Positions 25,396-33,106 of a stretch of DNA of 64,000 nt are shown here, piece after piece. Made by a program: the position numbers and the translations under genes. The stretch lies in contig CBDDHB010000003.1 of assembly GCA_965228165.1 (NCBI GenBank), positions 434,001 through 498,000 on the forward strand. Direction: 5' to 3'. Every line of letters starts with the position of its first letter. Position 1 is the stretch's first letter. The stretch comes from Oleispirillum sp965228165. GTDB taxonomy: Bacteria; Pseudomonadota; Alphaproteobacteria; Rhodospirillales; Rhodospirillaceae. The notes under the pieces are model-generated. The model had not been told where the DNA came from and ran no database searches. It was given only the letters and a program-made list of their open reading frames with translations.

Positions 25396-26584
25396 TAGTT
25401 CTACCCCCAGCCGAGGGCGGCGAAGAGGGCGTCGATCTTCTCCGGCCAGGCCCATTCGCCCATGAACTCCGCCCCGGCGCGACCGATCGCCGCCGCCTCG
25501 GCACGGTGGGCATGGACCCATTCCAGGCGTTCGACGATTTCCTCGGGGTCGCTTTCCCCCCCCAGTCGAAGAACAGTTCCGGATCGTCCGCCGCGCCGCC
25601 CTTCACCGCGCCCTGGGCGGCGAGGGGAATCGCCGCGCCGTCGCGCGCCAGCAGATCGAGGTGCCCGGTATTGCGGGACAGGATGGCGGGCACGCCGCAG
25701 GCCATGCACTCCATCGCCACCAGATTGGTGCCGCCCTCGCAGCGATTGGGGAACAGGCCGACGTCGCATTCGCGCAGCAGGCGGGGCATGTGGGCGTGCG
25801 CCACTTCGCCCAGATCGAGCACCGCGTCGGCGGGAATCCCGAGACCGGTCAGCCATTCGATCATCCGCCAGGGGCCGTTCTCGGCGCGTCGGGGGCGGCC
25901 CAGGCGGTACGGCGACAGACTCAGGCTCGCCACCGACTGGTCCCAATGGTTGTGCCAGGCGCAAATCAGCAGCGCCTCGGGGTGGCGGGCATGAAAGCGG
26001 CGGAAGGCCTCCACCGCGATGTCCTGACCCTTGCGGAATTCCAGCTTGCCGCCGGAAAAGATCACGAAGCGATCGGCGAGAACGCCGCTTTTCGGCGCGG
26101 GATGAAAACGGGTCGGGTCGATCCCCTGCGGGCAGAAGACGACGTTGGAAAAGCCCATGCCGCGCAGCGCCCCGGCATTCCAGGACGACCCGGCGACCAT
26201 GCCGGAGAACCGCTCGCGGGCACGGGCGACGTCGGCGGCGGGAATGTTGCGGTGTTCGAAGAACACCACGCCGATGTCGGGCTCGCCGCGAATGTGGGCG
26301 ATCGGATCGGCGACCGACAGGTCGTTGCCCAGCCCCATCAGGAACGGATAGCCGGCACGGGCGGTTTCCTCGCCTAGGGCGAAGAACTGTTGCTCGACGA
26401 ACCAGCGCCGCCGCAGCGGAGCGAGCGCCCGTTCCTCCAACGGGTCGGGCGCGAACTTGGGCGAAACGTAGACCGGCACCGGCAGCAGGCCGCGCCGCGC
26501 GCCCTGCATCGTCAGGGCGAGGCCGTAGACTCCCCAGCCGGTGGTGCCGCCGACCTGCCAGCCGATTCCGAACTTCCCGACCAT
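25292..26584 (-). CDS. GT4 glycosyltransferase, frame broken at a C8 run
   Basis: The first 340 residues are a GT4/glycosyltransferase-1 enzyme: VGKFGIGWQVGGTTGWGVYG at the start, FVIFSGGKLEFRKGQDIAVE at the C-terminal domain entry and CEGGTNLVAMECMACGVPAI as the donor-binding loop. At 25556-25563 (eight C) the frame slips: the reading given here goes on as low-quality sequence to 25292. With nine C it would continue DPEEIVERLEWVHAHRAEAA and end IDALFAALGWG with a stop at 25401-25403, a normal GT4 C-terminus of about 394 residues. It is either a phase-variable gene caught in the altered state or a base-count error. Confidence 0.72.
   Translation of the reverse strand: MVGKFGIGWQVGGTTGWGVYGLALTMQGARRGLLPVPVYVSPKFAPDPLEERALAPLRRRWFVEQQFFALGEETARAGYPFLMGLGNDLSVADPIAHIRGEPDIGVVFFEHRNIPAADVARARERFSGMVAGSSWNAGALRGMGFSNVVFCPQGIDPTRFHPAPKSGVLADRFVIFSGGKLEFRKGQDIAVEAFRRFHARHPEALLICAWHNHWDQSVASLSLSPYRLGRPRRAENGPWRMIEWLTGLGIPADAVLDLGEVAHAHMPRLLRECDVGLFPNRCEGGTNLVAMECMACGVPAILSRNTGHLDLLARDGAAIPLAAQGAVKGGAADDPELFFDWGGKATPRKSSNAWNGSMPTVPRRRRSVAPGRSSWANGPGRRRSTPSSPPSAGGRTRLGSAPNPGPRWGLGPQTPFPFFAAIAAIDRHAA
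25556..25563. repeat. C8 homopolymer inside a GT4 gene (possible contingency tract)
   Basis: Eight consecutive C (G on the coding strand). A ninth would restore the conserved C-terminus of the 25292-26584 glycosyltransferase. Confidence 0.75.
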
Positions 26585-26703
26585 GGAACGCCCCCCGCCG
26601 CCGCCCGAAAGCGGAACCTTCCGTGGAATTGTCCCATGACAGTTCCGGAGGCTTCCGCTATGGTGGCCCGACCATTCGCTTTTATTTACCAGGGGTCGGA
26701 GCC

Positions 26704-26991
26704 ATGAGTGAAGGACTGATTGAACGGGTTCAGGGGCTGCTGCAAACCGTTTCGGACGACGTCAACCGTCTCTACAACGAGGCCCAGAACAACACCGAGA
26801 CCTTCCTCGAAGCGCTGGACGACGTCGCCGCCAACGTGCTCGGCCTGCAGTCGATCATCGCCGCCCTGGTCAAGAAGTACCCGGTGGACGCCGACGACGC
26901 CAAATCCTGGCTGAAGGCCAACATGGACCCCGACGGCGAAGGCACCGACAAGGCCGAGTCGGTGGTGGACTTCCTGCTCGGCAATAAATAG
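26704..26991 (+). CDS. Small helical acidic protein, unknown function
   Basis: Protein of 95 residues (MSEGLIERVQGLLQTVSDDV to VVDFLLGNK), predicted helical, acidic, without Cys, signal peptide or membrane segment. The ATG at 26704 has GGAG 3 bases upstream. It stands 9 bp before the NeuA-like gene on the same strand and diverges from the GT4 gene, so it is probably the first gene of the nonulosonate operon. I do not recognise a family. The coding frame is credible: amino-acid composition is normal and the ORF ends just before the next start. Confidence 0.62.
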   Translation: MSEGLIERVQGLLQTVSDDVNRLYNEAQNNTETFLEALDDVAANVLGLQSIIAALVKKYPVDADDAKSWLKANMDPDGEGTDKAESVVDFLLGNK

Positions 26992-27000
26992 CCGCCGCAA

Positions 27001-27567
27001 ATGTCCAACTCTTCGGCTTATATCGGCGTAATCCCCGCGAAGGGCGGCTCCAGCCGTCTGCCGAACAAGAACATGGCCGATCTGAACGGCCGCCCGATGC
27101 TGGATTACACCGTTCAGGCGGCCCGGGAATCCCATCGCTTAAGCGCGGTTTACGTCTCCACCGACAGCGACGCGGTGGAAGCCCACGTCCGCGCATTGGG
27201 CCTGCCGACGATCCGGCGCGGCGCCGATCTGGCGGGTGACGCGCCGATCATCGCGGTCTACCGCCACGCCTGGGAGAAGCTGGGGCGCCCGCCGGTCAGG
27301 GCGATCGTCGGCCTGCAACCCGACCACCCCGACCGCACCGTGTCGATCGACGAGGCGATCGCCGCCTTCGAGGAAGTCGGCGCCGACATGCTGGTTTCGA
27401 CCGAGGCCAGCGGCGCCAAGAACGGCTCCCATTACATCGTCTCGCTGGCGGTGCTGGAGGGCGCGGAACCGCTGACCAAGCACGTCATCATCGACGATTG
27501 CACCAACGTCCATTACCAGGCCGACCTCGACCGCGCCGCCGCGCGCCTGGCCGGAGCGAAGGGCTGA
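27001..27567 (+). CDS. neuA: CMP-nonulosonate cytidylyltransferase-like protein (NeuA family)
   Basis: Protein of 188 residues with the cytidylyltransferase signature IGVIPAKGGSSRLPNKNMAD near the N-terminus, VYVSTDSDAVEAHVRALGLP and a C-terminal DDCTNVHYQADLDRAAARLA. This family activates sialic, legionaminic or pseudaminic acids as CMP-sugars. It is somewhat shorter than typical NeuA/LegF/PseF (about 220-230). With the NeuB-like synthase at 32013-33023 it defines a nonulosonic-acid pathway. The exact sugar cannot be told from sequence; the modifying genes nearby suggest an unusual derivative. Confidence 0.82.
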   Translation: MSNSSAYIGVIPAKGGSSRLPNKNMADLNGRPMLDYTVQAARESHRLSAVYVSTDSDAVEAHVRALGLPTIRRGADLAGDAPIIAVYRHAWEKLGRPPVRAIVGLQPDHPDRTVSIDEAIAAFEEVGADMLVSTEASGAKNGSHYIVSLAVLEGAEPLTKHVIIDDCTNVHYQADLDRAAARLAGAKG

Positions 27568-27572
27568 CCGTC

Positions 27573-28529
27573 GTGGCCTTGCCGCTGATCGTCTCAGGCG
27601 TCGCGCTCGACGACGCGCCGGAGGCCGCCGCCATCCTGGAAACGGCGGGGAGCTTGCGGTGCCTGCCGCCGGACCGGTCCACCCTGATCGCGGGCATGGC
27701 CGACTGCGTCGCCTATGTCGCTTCGGCGGCGGTCCGCGTCGATGCGGAATTCCTGGACGCCGCCCCCAACCTTCGCTTCATCGGCTCGCCGCACACCGGC
27801 AAGGACCACCTGGACCGGGAGGCGATCGCGGCGCGCGGCATCGTGCTCCGCCACATCGCCGAGGAACGCGCCCTCCTCGACGGATTCTCCGCCACCGCCG
27901 AACACGCCTTCGCCCTGATGCTGGCGGTGATCCGCCGCCTCGGCCCGGCGATGCAGGCGGCAAGCCGGGGCGACTGGGCGCGCGAACGCTTCACCGGATT
28001 CCAGTTGCTGGGCAAGACCCTGGGGCTGGTCGGACTGGGACGCCTGGGCAGCATCGCCGCACGCATCGGACAGGGTTTCGGCATGCGGGTGATCGGCTGC
28101 GACCCCCGCCCGGTCGAATTGCCGGGGGTGGAGCGCCTGCCCTTCGAGCGCGTCCTGGCGGAGGCCGACGTGCTGTCCCTGCACCTGCACCTCGCCCCCG
28201 ACACCGAGGGCCTGATCGGCCGCGACGCCCTTGCCCGAATGAAACCCGGCGCCATCCTGATCAACACCAGCTGCGGGCGGATCGTCGACGAAGCGGCGCT
28301 GATCGAAGCCCTGAACTCCGGCAGGCTGGGCGGCGCGGGATTGGACGTCATCGACGGCGAATGGATGGACGAGGCGGCCCGACGCCACCATCCGCTGCTC
28401 GTCCACGCCCGCGCCCACGACAACCTGGTGGTCACGCCGCACATCGGCGGCGCCACCGTGGAATCGATCACCGGCGCACGCCTCTTCATCGCCCGCGAGG
28501 TCGCCGCATTCCTGACCGGGCGGCATTAA
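27573..28529 (+). CDS. D-isomer-specific 2-hydroxyacid dehydrogenase family protein
   Basis: Protein of 318 residues from GTG 27573, a few bases after neuA ends. NAD-binding Rossmann motif GLVGLGRLGSIAARIGQGFG lies in the middle, with the typical MKPGAILINTSCGRIVDEAA and VVTPHIGGATVESIT carrying the catalytic Arg/Glu/His region. The family reduces 2-keto acids or oxidises 2-hydroxy acids using NAD(P). In this island it may make or modify a small acid attached to the sugar, but the substrate is unknown. A short hairpin (TTCACCCG/CGGGTGAA, about 28537-28554) follows, without a T-tract on this strand. Confidence 0.82.
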   Translation: MALPLIVSGVALDDAPEAAAILETAGSLRCLPPDRSTLIAGMADCVAYVASAAVRVDAEFLDAAPNLRFIGSPHTGKDHLDREAIAARGIVLRHIAEERALLDGFSATAEHAFALMLAVIRRLGPAMQAASRGDWARERFTGFQLLGKTLGLVGLGRLGSIAARIGQGFGMRVIGCDPRPVELPGVERLPFERVLAEADVLSLHLHLAPDTEGLIGRDALARMKPGAILINTSCGRIVDEAALIEALNSGRLGGAGLDVIDGEWMDEAARRHHPLLVHARAHDNLVVTPHIGGATVESITGARLFIAREVAAFLTGRH

Positions 28530-28610
28530 GCCATTCTTCACCCGGACGGGTGAAAAATGGCGGCACGGTCGAGAAACGACCGTCATTCGCAGCACGGAAC
28601 GGAGGCCGCA

Positions 28611-30407
28611 TTGATCGTCCTGGGCATCGCCGACAGCCACGAATCCCACGCCTGCGTCCTGCGCGACGGAGTTCTGCTTGCCGCCGTCGCCGAGGAACGG
28701 CTCTCCCGTCTCAAGGCCGACATGGGCTATCCGCGCCTGGCGATCGACCGCGCCCTCGCCATCGCCGGGGTGTCGCCGTCCGAGGTCGATATCGTCGCCT
28801 TCGCCGGACGCGACGGCAACGCCTTCATGCGCCTGTACAAGCGCAGCGCCCTGTTCTCGGTTTCCGACTGGGTGGCGCAGAACCGCGAGTACTTCCACCC
28901 TCGCATGTTCGAGGGCAAGCCGCTGACCCCGCTGGACGATTTCCGGCAACGGCGACACCTGCGCCCGGATGTCGAGGACGATCCCTACTACCCCTTCGTC
29001 CCATTGGCCGAAAAGGCCGACCCCAAGGACTGGCCGGAACTGTTCCGCCGCGTCCGCATCGCGGCGATCACCGCGCAACTGGGCATTCCGGCGGAACGGG
29101 TCCGCTTCTACCGGCACGAAGACTGCCATCAGGTCTACGGCGTGCACTCCGCGCCCTGGCGCGCCGCCCGCGCCCTGGTGGTCACCGCCGAGGGCGGCGG
29201 CGACGATTCCTCGGCCACCCTGAGTCTTCTGGAAAACGGCGCGATCCGCGAAATCTGGAAGTCCAACCACGCCAGCCTGGGACGGCTGTACCGCAACGTC
29301 ACCCTGCTGCTCGGGATGAAGCCCGGCCAGCACGAATACAAGGTGATGGGCCTTGCGCCGCACGGCTCCGAATACGTCGGACGGCGCAGCCTGGAGCTGT
29401 TCCGCCGCATCGACCGGGTGGAGGGACATACCCTGATCCGCCAGCCGGATCTGCCCGATCTTTACTTTTCCGTCCGCGACGCGCTGGAAGGCGAGCGCTT
29501 CGACGGCATCGCCTGGGGCCTGCAAACCTATCTTGAGGAAACCCTCTGCGCCTGGATCGACAACGCCTGCGCCGAATTCGACATCGACGACGTGATCTTT
29601 TCCGGCGGCGTGGCCCAGAACATCAAGGCCTGCAAGGCGATCCTCGACGGCACGCGGACGGAACGCCTGTGGTCGGGACCGGTGGCGGGCGACGGCTCGC
29701 TCGGCATCGGCGCGGCCTGGCTGGCGCACCTTGAGGCCACCGCCACGCCGCCGACGGGATTGTCCTCGGTCTATCTGGGCAGCGTCCACGACGCTGCGGC
29801 GGTGCGCCGCGCGGCGGAAAGGGAAAACGCGGCAAGCCTGGGAACCGTGATCGAGCGCCCGACCCCGGATCAGGCGGCGGCCTGGCTGGCGCGGGGCAAG
29901 GTGATCGCCCGCTTTTCCGGCCGCATGGAATTCGGCCAGCGCGCCCTCGGCAACCGGTCGATCCTGGCCGACCCGCGCGACACCGCGACGGTGGAGCGGA
30001 TCAACGCCAAGATCAAGCACCGCGACTTCTGGATGCCGTTCACCCCGTCGATGCTGGACACCGACTGCCCGCGCTATCTGGTCAACCCGAAGGGCATCGA
30101 TTCGCCGTTCATGACCATGGCCTTCGACACCACGGCGGCGGCCCGCGCCGATTTGCCCGCCGCCCTACATCCCGCCGACAAGACGGCGCGGCCGCAGATG
30201 CTGAAACGCGCCGCCAATCCCGGCTATTACGATCTGATCGCCGCGTTCAAGGCGGAGACCGGGGTCGGCGCGGTGCTCAACACCTCGTTCAACCTGCACG
30301 GCGAGGCGATCGTCGACTCCCCGGCCGACGCCATCGACACCTTCCGCCGCTCCGAACTCGACGTGCTGCTGTTCGACGACCTCGCGGTGGTGCGCGATGA
30401 ACCATAG
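28611..30407 (+). CDS. NodU/CmcH-type carbamoyltransferase
   Basis: Protein of 598 residues. I place the start at TTG 28611, which has GGAGG 6 bases upstream and matches the family N-terminus (IVLGIADSHESHACVLRDGV); an ATG at 28557 would add 18 unlike residues. Conserved segments: YRHEDCHQVYGVHSAPWRAA, VTAEGGGDDSSATLS, VIFSGGVAQNIKACKAILDG and the C-terminal FSGRMEFGQRALGNRSILAD. The family transfers a carbamoyl group from carbamoyl phosphate to a sugar or antibiotic hydroxyl. Here it may carbamoylate the flagellin glycan. Its stop TAG is formed by the end of an inserted MITE (30407-30673). Confidence 0.85.
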   Translation: MIVLGIADSHESHACVLRDGVLLAAVAEERLSRLKADMGYPRLAIDRALAIAGVSPSEVDIVAFAGRDGNAFMRLYKRSALFSVSDWVAQNREYFHPRMFEGKPLTPLDDFRQRRHLRPDVEDDPYYPFVPLAEKADPKDWPELFRRVRIAAITAQLGIPAERVRFYRHEDCHQVYGVHSAPWRAARALVVTAEGGGDDSSATLSLLENGAIREIWKSNHASLGRLYRNVTLLLGMKPGQHEYKVMGLAPHGSEYVGRRSLELFRRIDRVEGHTLIRQPDLPDLYFSVRDALEGERFDGIAWGLQTYLEETLCAWIDNACAEFDIDDVIFSGGVAQNIKACKAILDGTRTERLWSGPVAGDGSLGIGAAWLAHLEATATPPTGLSSVYLGSVHDAAAVRRAAERENAASLGTVIERPTPDQAAAWLARGKVIARFSGRMEFGQRALGNRSILADPRDTATVERINAKIKHRDFWMPFTPSMLDTDCPRYLVNPKGIDSPFMTMAFDTTAAARADLPAALHPADKTARPQMLKRAANPGYYDLIAAFKAETGVGAVLNTSFNLHGEAIVDSPADAIDTFRRSELDVLLFDDLAVVRDEP

Positions 30408-30673
30408 GGTCAGGACCCACAATTTCTGCCGAATTGCGTTGGCCGCCAAGAAGCCCCATGGCAGAAGCCGCCGTGAAGGCGATGCGGGACATCGGCGAGC
30501 GGCGGCGACGCCCCTGGGGGGTGCTTGGCGGCCAACCCGAAGGGCCGGGCGGTTGGGTCCGCCGGATGCGTCGAAAGGTTTGGCCGTAGTCCCCACTACG
30601 ACCCGCTCCCTTCTACTGTCCGGACGGACCCAACCGCTCCGGCGCAAACGGTACAAATTATGAGTCCTGACCC
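30407..30673. mobile_element. MITE-like element with TA target duplication
   Basis: The 267-bp element has terminal inverted repeats beginning GGGTCAGGAC at both ends (21 of 25 bases match) and is flanked by TA at 30405-30406 and 30674-30675. Inside are two further perfect 13-bp inverted repeats: GTTGGCCGCCAAG (30438-30450) with its complement at 30524-30536, and GCGGTTGGGTCCG (30549-30561) with its complement at 30625-30637. No transposase is encoded. TA duplication fits IS630/Tc1-mariner and some IS5-group elements. Confidence 0.8.
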
Positions 30674-32011
30674 TAAACCCTGCGACTGCGGCGAAGACGT
30701 TCTGGCCGTCCTTGAACGTACCTATCTGCTCGACCGCCACGCCGCCACCGCCGATTCCTGGAAGGCGCTGGAAATCCTGGGCGAATACCTCGACCTCGAG
30801 ATTCATTCCTTCCCCTCCGGCACGGAGTGCTTCACCTGGCGCGTCCCACCGGGCTGGGCGGTGGACCGCGCGGAGATCCGGCTGGGCGACCGGGTGCTGC
30901 TGCGCCACGCCGACCACCCGCTGACGGTGCAGCCCTATTCGGATTCGTTTTCCGGCCGCGTCGGCCGCGACGAACTGCTGAAGCATCTGGTCTGGTCCGA
31001 GGCGCGTCCCGACGCCTATGCCTATCGCGCGCAGCTCGCCTACCAGACCGACCTGCGCCGCGACTGGCAGATGTCGCTCCCCTGGGCCGTGGTGCGAGAC
31101 CTGCCCGAGGGAGACTACGAAATCGACCTGCGCACCCGCTTCTTCGACGGCGCGATGCCGGTGGGCGAAGCGGTGCTGGAGGGCGACAGCCCGCATTCCA
31201 TCCTGATCGTCGCCCACATCTGCCACCCCGGCATCGCCGACGATGGCCTGTCGGGCGCGGTTACCGGCATCCGTCTGATGCGCTGGCTGTCCGCTCTGCC
31301 ACGGCGGCGCTACACCTATCGCCTGCTGCTGCCGGTGGAGACCATCGGCTCCATCGCCTGGCTGTGGAAGCGCAGCGACCTGTTGCCCCATCTGGCGGCG
31401 GGGATGGTCCTGGAAAGCCTGGGCAACGCCGCCCCCTTCGCCTGGAAGCGCAGCTATCCCGGAGACACCCCGATCGACCGCATCGCCCGGCACGTGGCGC
31501 GACGTTTCGGCGATATCGAGGAACGGGATTTCCGCGACAAGGTCGGCAACGACGAACTGGTGTTCGGAGACCCCGATTTCGCGGTACCGATGGTCGGCCT
31601 GCAACGCTGGCCGTACCCGGATACCACACCAGCGACGACGCTCCCGCCGCGCTGTCCGCCGCGCGCCTGGACGAAGGCTTCGCCTTCGCCCGGGGGATCA
31701 TCGAGATTCTGGAGACCGACGCGGTGCCGGAGCGCCGCTTCGTCGGACCTCTGCACCTAAGCCGCCACGACCTTTACGTCGATGCGCGGCAGGACTTCGC
31801 CCTCTATTCCCGCATCTGGCGGATCATGCAGATGATGGACGGCAAAACCCCCCTGTTCGACATCGCCGAGGCCACAGGCCTCGACTTCGCCGCGTTGCAG
31901 GCCTATCTGGACCGTTGGCGGGACAAGGGACTGATCCGCAACCGCGACCGCGATCCGCGCGCGGTGTTCCCGCGCGGCGCGCCGGAATGGACAATCGACG
32001 GGCGGGACTGA
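30660..32011 (+). pseudogene. DUF4910/M28-like aminopeptidase-domain protein, frameshifted
   Basis: Parts in two frames make one protein of the DUF4910/DUF2172 aminopeptidase-like family with a C-terminal winged-helix domain. The first frame covers about 325 residues, including ILIVAHICHPGIADDGLSGA with the metal-site-like His and Asp. At about 31617-31621 the frame shifts; one extra G in TACCCGGATACC would read PGYHTSDDAPAALSAARLDE and run on to 32011 with MQMMDGKTPLFDIAEATGLD near the end. As read, the first ORF stops at 31760. Family members occur in surface-polysaccharide clusters; their function is poorly known. The ATG at 30660 lies in the right end of the MITE; the older start was probably ATG 30397. 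Confidence 0.72.
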
Positions 32012-32012
32012 A

Positions 32013-33023
32013 TCACTCCACCGCGTCGCGCGGCAAGGGCTGTCCGGCGGCCACCGAGACTTTCAGGCGGCGCCCCAGCACCGCGCCGATCTCGCCGCTG
32101 GCGAACTCCGTCGCCGGGCGGGCGAAGACCAGATCGCCATCGGCCAACACCGTCCCGACGGCAAGATCGCGCGCCGCCGCCAGCCCCTTGCGCAAGGCCG
32201 CCCGGGCAGGCGCCTCGCACGGTTGCGGCCGCTTCTCTCCGTCGCCCAAAGCGGCGTGCACGGCGCGCGCCGCGATCACCAGTTCCGCCAGTTCGGCGGG
32301 TTCCAGCGACAAGGCGTGGTCGCGGAAAACCCGGTCGGCGCGGCTTTCGGTGACGTGCACCTCGACGATCTCCGCCCCCAGCGCCACGGCGGCCAGGCAG
32401 GCCTGGGTGCCGATGACGTGGTTCGACCACCCCACCGGCAGACCGAAACGCCGCTTCAACGCCGGAATGGCGCGCAAATTGGCCTGTTCCACCGGCGTCG
32501 GATAGGCCGAAACGCAATGCATCAACGCCAGCCGTTCGGCCAGGGGCGCGCCGTCCAACGCATCCTCGAACAGGCGCACCGCCGCCGCCACCTCGTCCAT
32601 ATCGGCGCAGCCGGTGGACAGGATCGCCGGACGTCCGCTTTGCGCCACCGCGCGCAGCACCGGGGCGAAATCGATGTCGCCGCTGGCGATTTTCAGAACC
32701 GGGCAGATTTCCGCCAGCAGGGGGACCCAGTCTTCGGACACCGGCGTGGAAAAGAAGCCGATGCCGCGCCGCTCCGCTTCCGCCGCCAGACGGCGGTGCG
32801 CCGCCGCGTCCAGGCCGAAGCGCCGCACCCGCGCCAGGCGTTCGGCGTCGGTGGCGGCGATGAAGCGTTCCGGCGTATAGCTTTGGAACTTGATCGCATC
32901 CGCCCCCGCCTCCGCCGCCAGCGCCACCAGACGCAGCGCGGCCTCCAGGCTGCCCTCGTGGTTGACCCCCGCCTCGGCGATCACCAGGGGCGCGACGCCC
33001 AGAACCTTGCCGAACATCTCCAT
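32013..33023 (-). CDS. neuB: NeuB-type nonulosonate (sialic acid) synthase
   Basis: Protein of 336 residues. NeuB signatures: PLVIAEAGVNHEGSLEAALR, AGADAIKFQSYTPERFI, SGDIDFAPVLRAVAQSG, LMHCVSAYPTPVEQANLRAI and GWSNHVIGTQACLAAVALGA, plus a C-terminal antifreeze-like (SAF) domain (AARDLAVGTVLADGDLVFAR). It condenses phosphoenolpyruvate with an N-acetyl-mannosamine-like sugar to give a nonulosonic acid. The start is at ATG 33023 with GAGAGG upstream; the ORF beyond is out of character. It is convergent with the DUF4910 gene (one base apart) and last in the minus-strand island. Confidence 0.9.
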   Translation of the reverse strand: MEMFGKVLGVAPLVIAEAGVNHEGSLEAALRLVALAAEAGADAIKFQSYTPERFIAATDAERLARVRRFGLDAAAHRRLAAEAERRGIGFFSTPVSEDWVPLLAEICPVLKIASGDIDFAPVLRAVAQSGRPAILSTGCADMDEVAAAVRLFEDALDGAPLAERLALMHCVSAYPTPVEQANLRAIPALKRRFGLPVGWSNHVIGTQACLAAVALGAEIVEVHVTESRADRVFRDHALSLEPAELAELVIAARAVHAALGDGEKRPQPCEAPARAALRKGLAAARDLAVGTVLADGDLVFARPATEFASGEIGAVLGRRLKVSVAAGQPLPRDAVE

Positions 33024-33106
33024 CCGTCTACGCCTCTCCGCCGATCGCCAAGTGCCGTTCCACCAAAGCCTGCGCCAACCGCGCCGACGCCGCCAGGACA
33101 TCGCTT

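Noticed and set aside
27594..30020. Minus-strand ORF of 808 codons opposite the dehydrogenase and carbamoyltransferase
   Set aside because: Shadow of two recognisable enzymes; no start site or domain.
30397..30663. ORF of 88 codons through the MITE
   Set aside because: It starts at the older DUF4910 start and runs into element sequence; it is a by-product of the insertion, not a gene.
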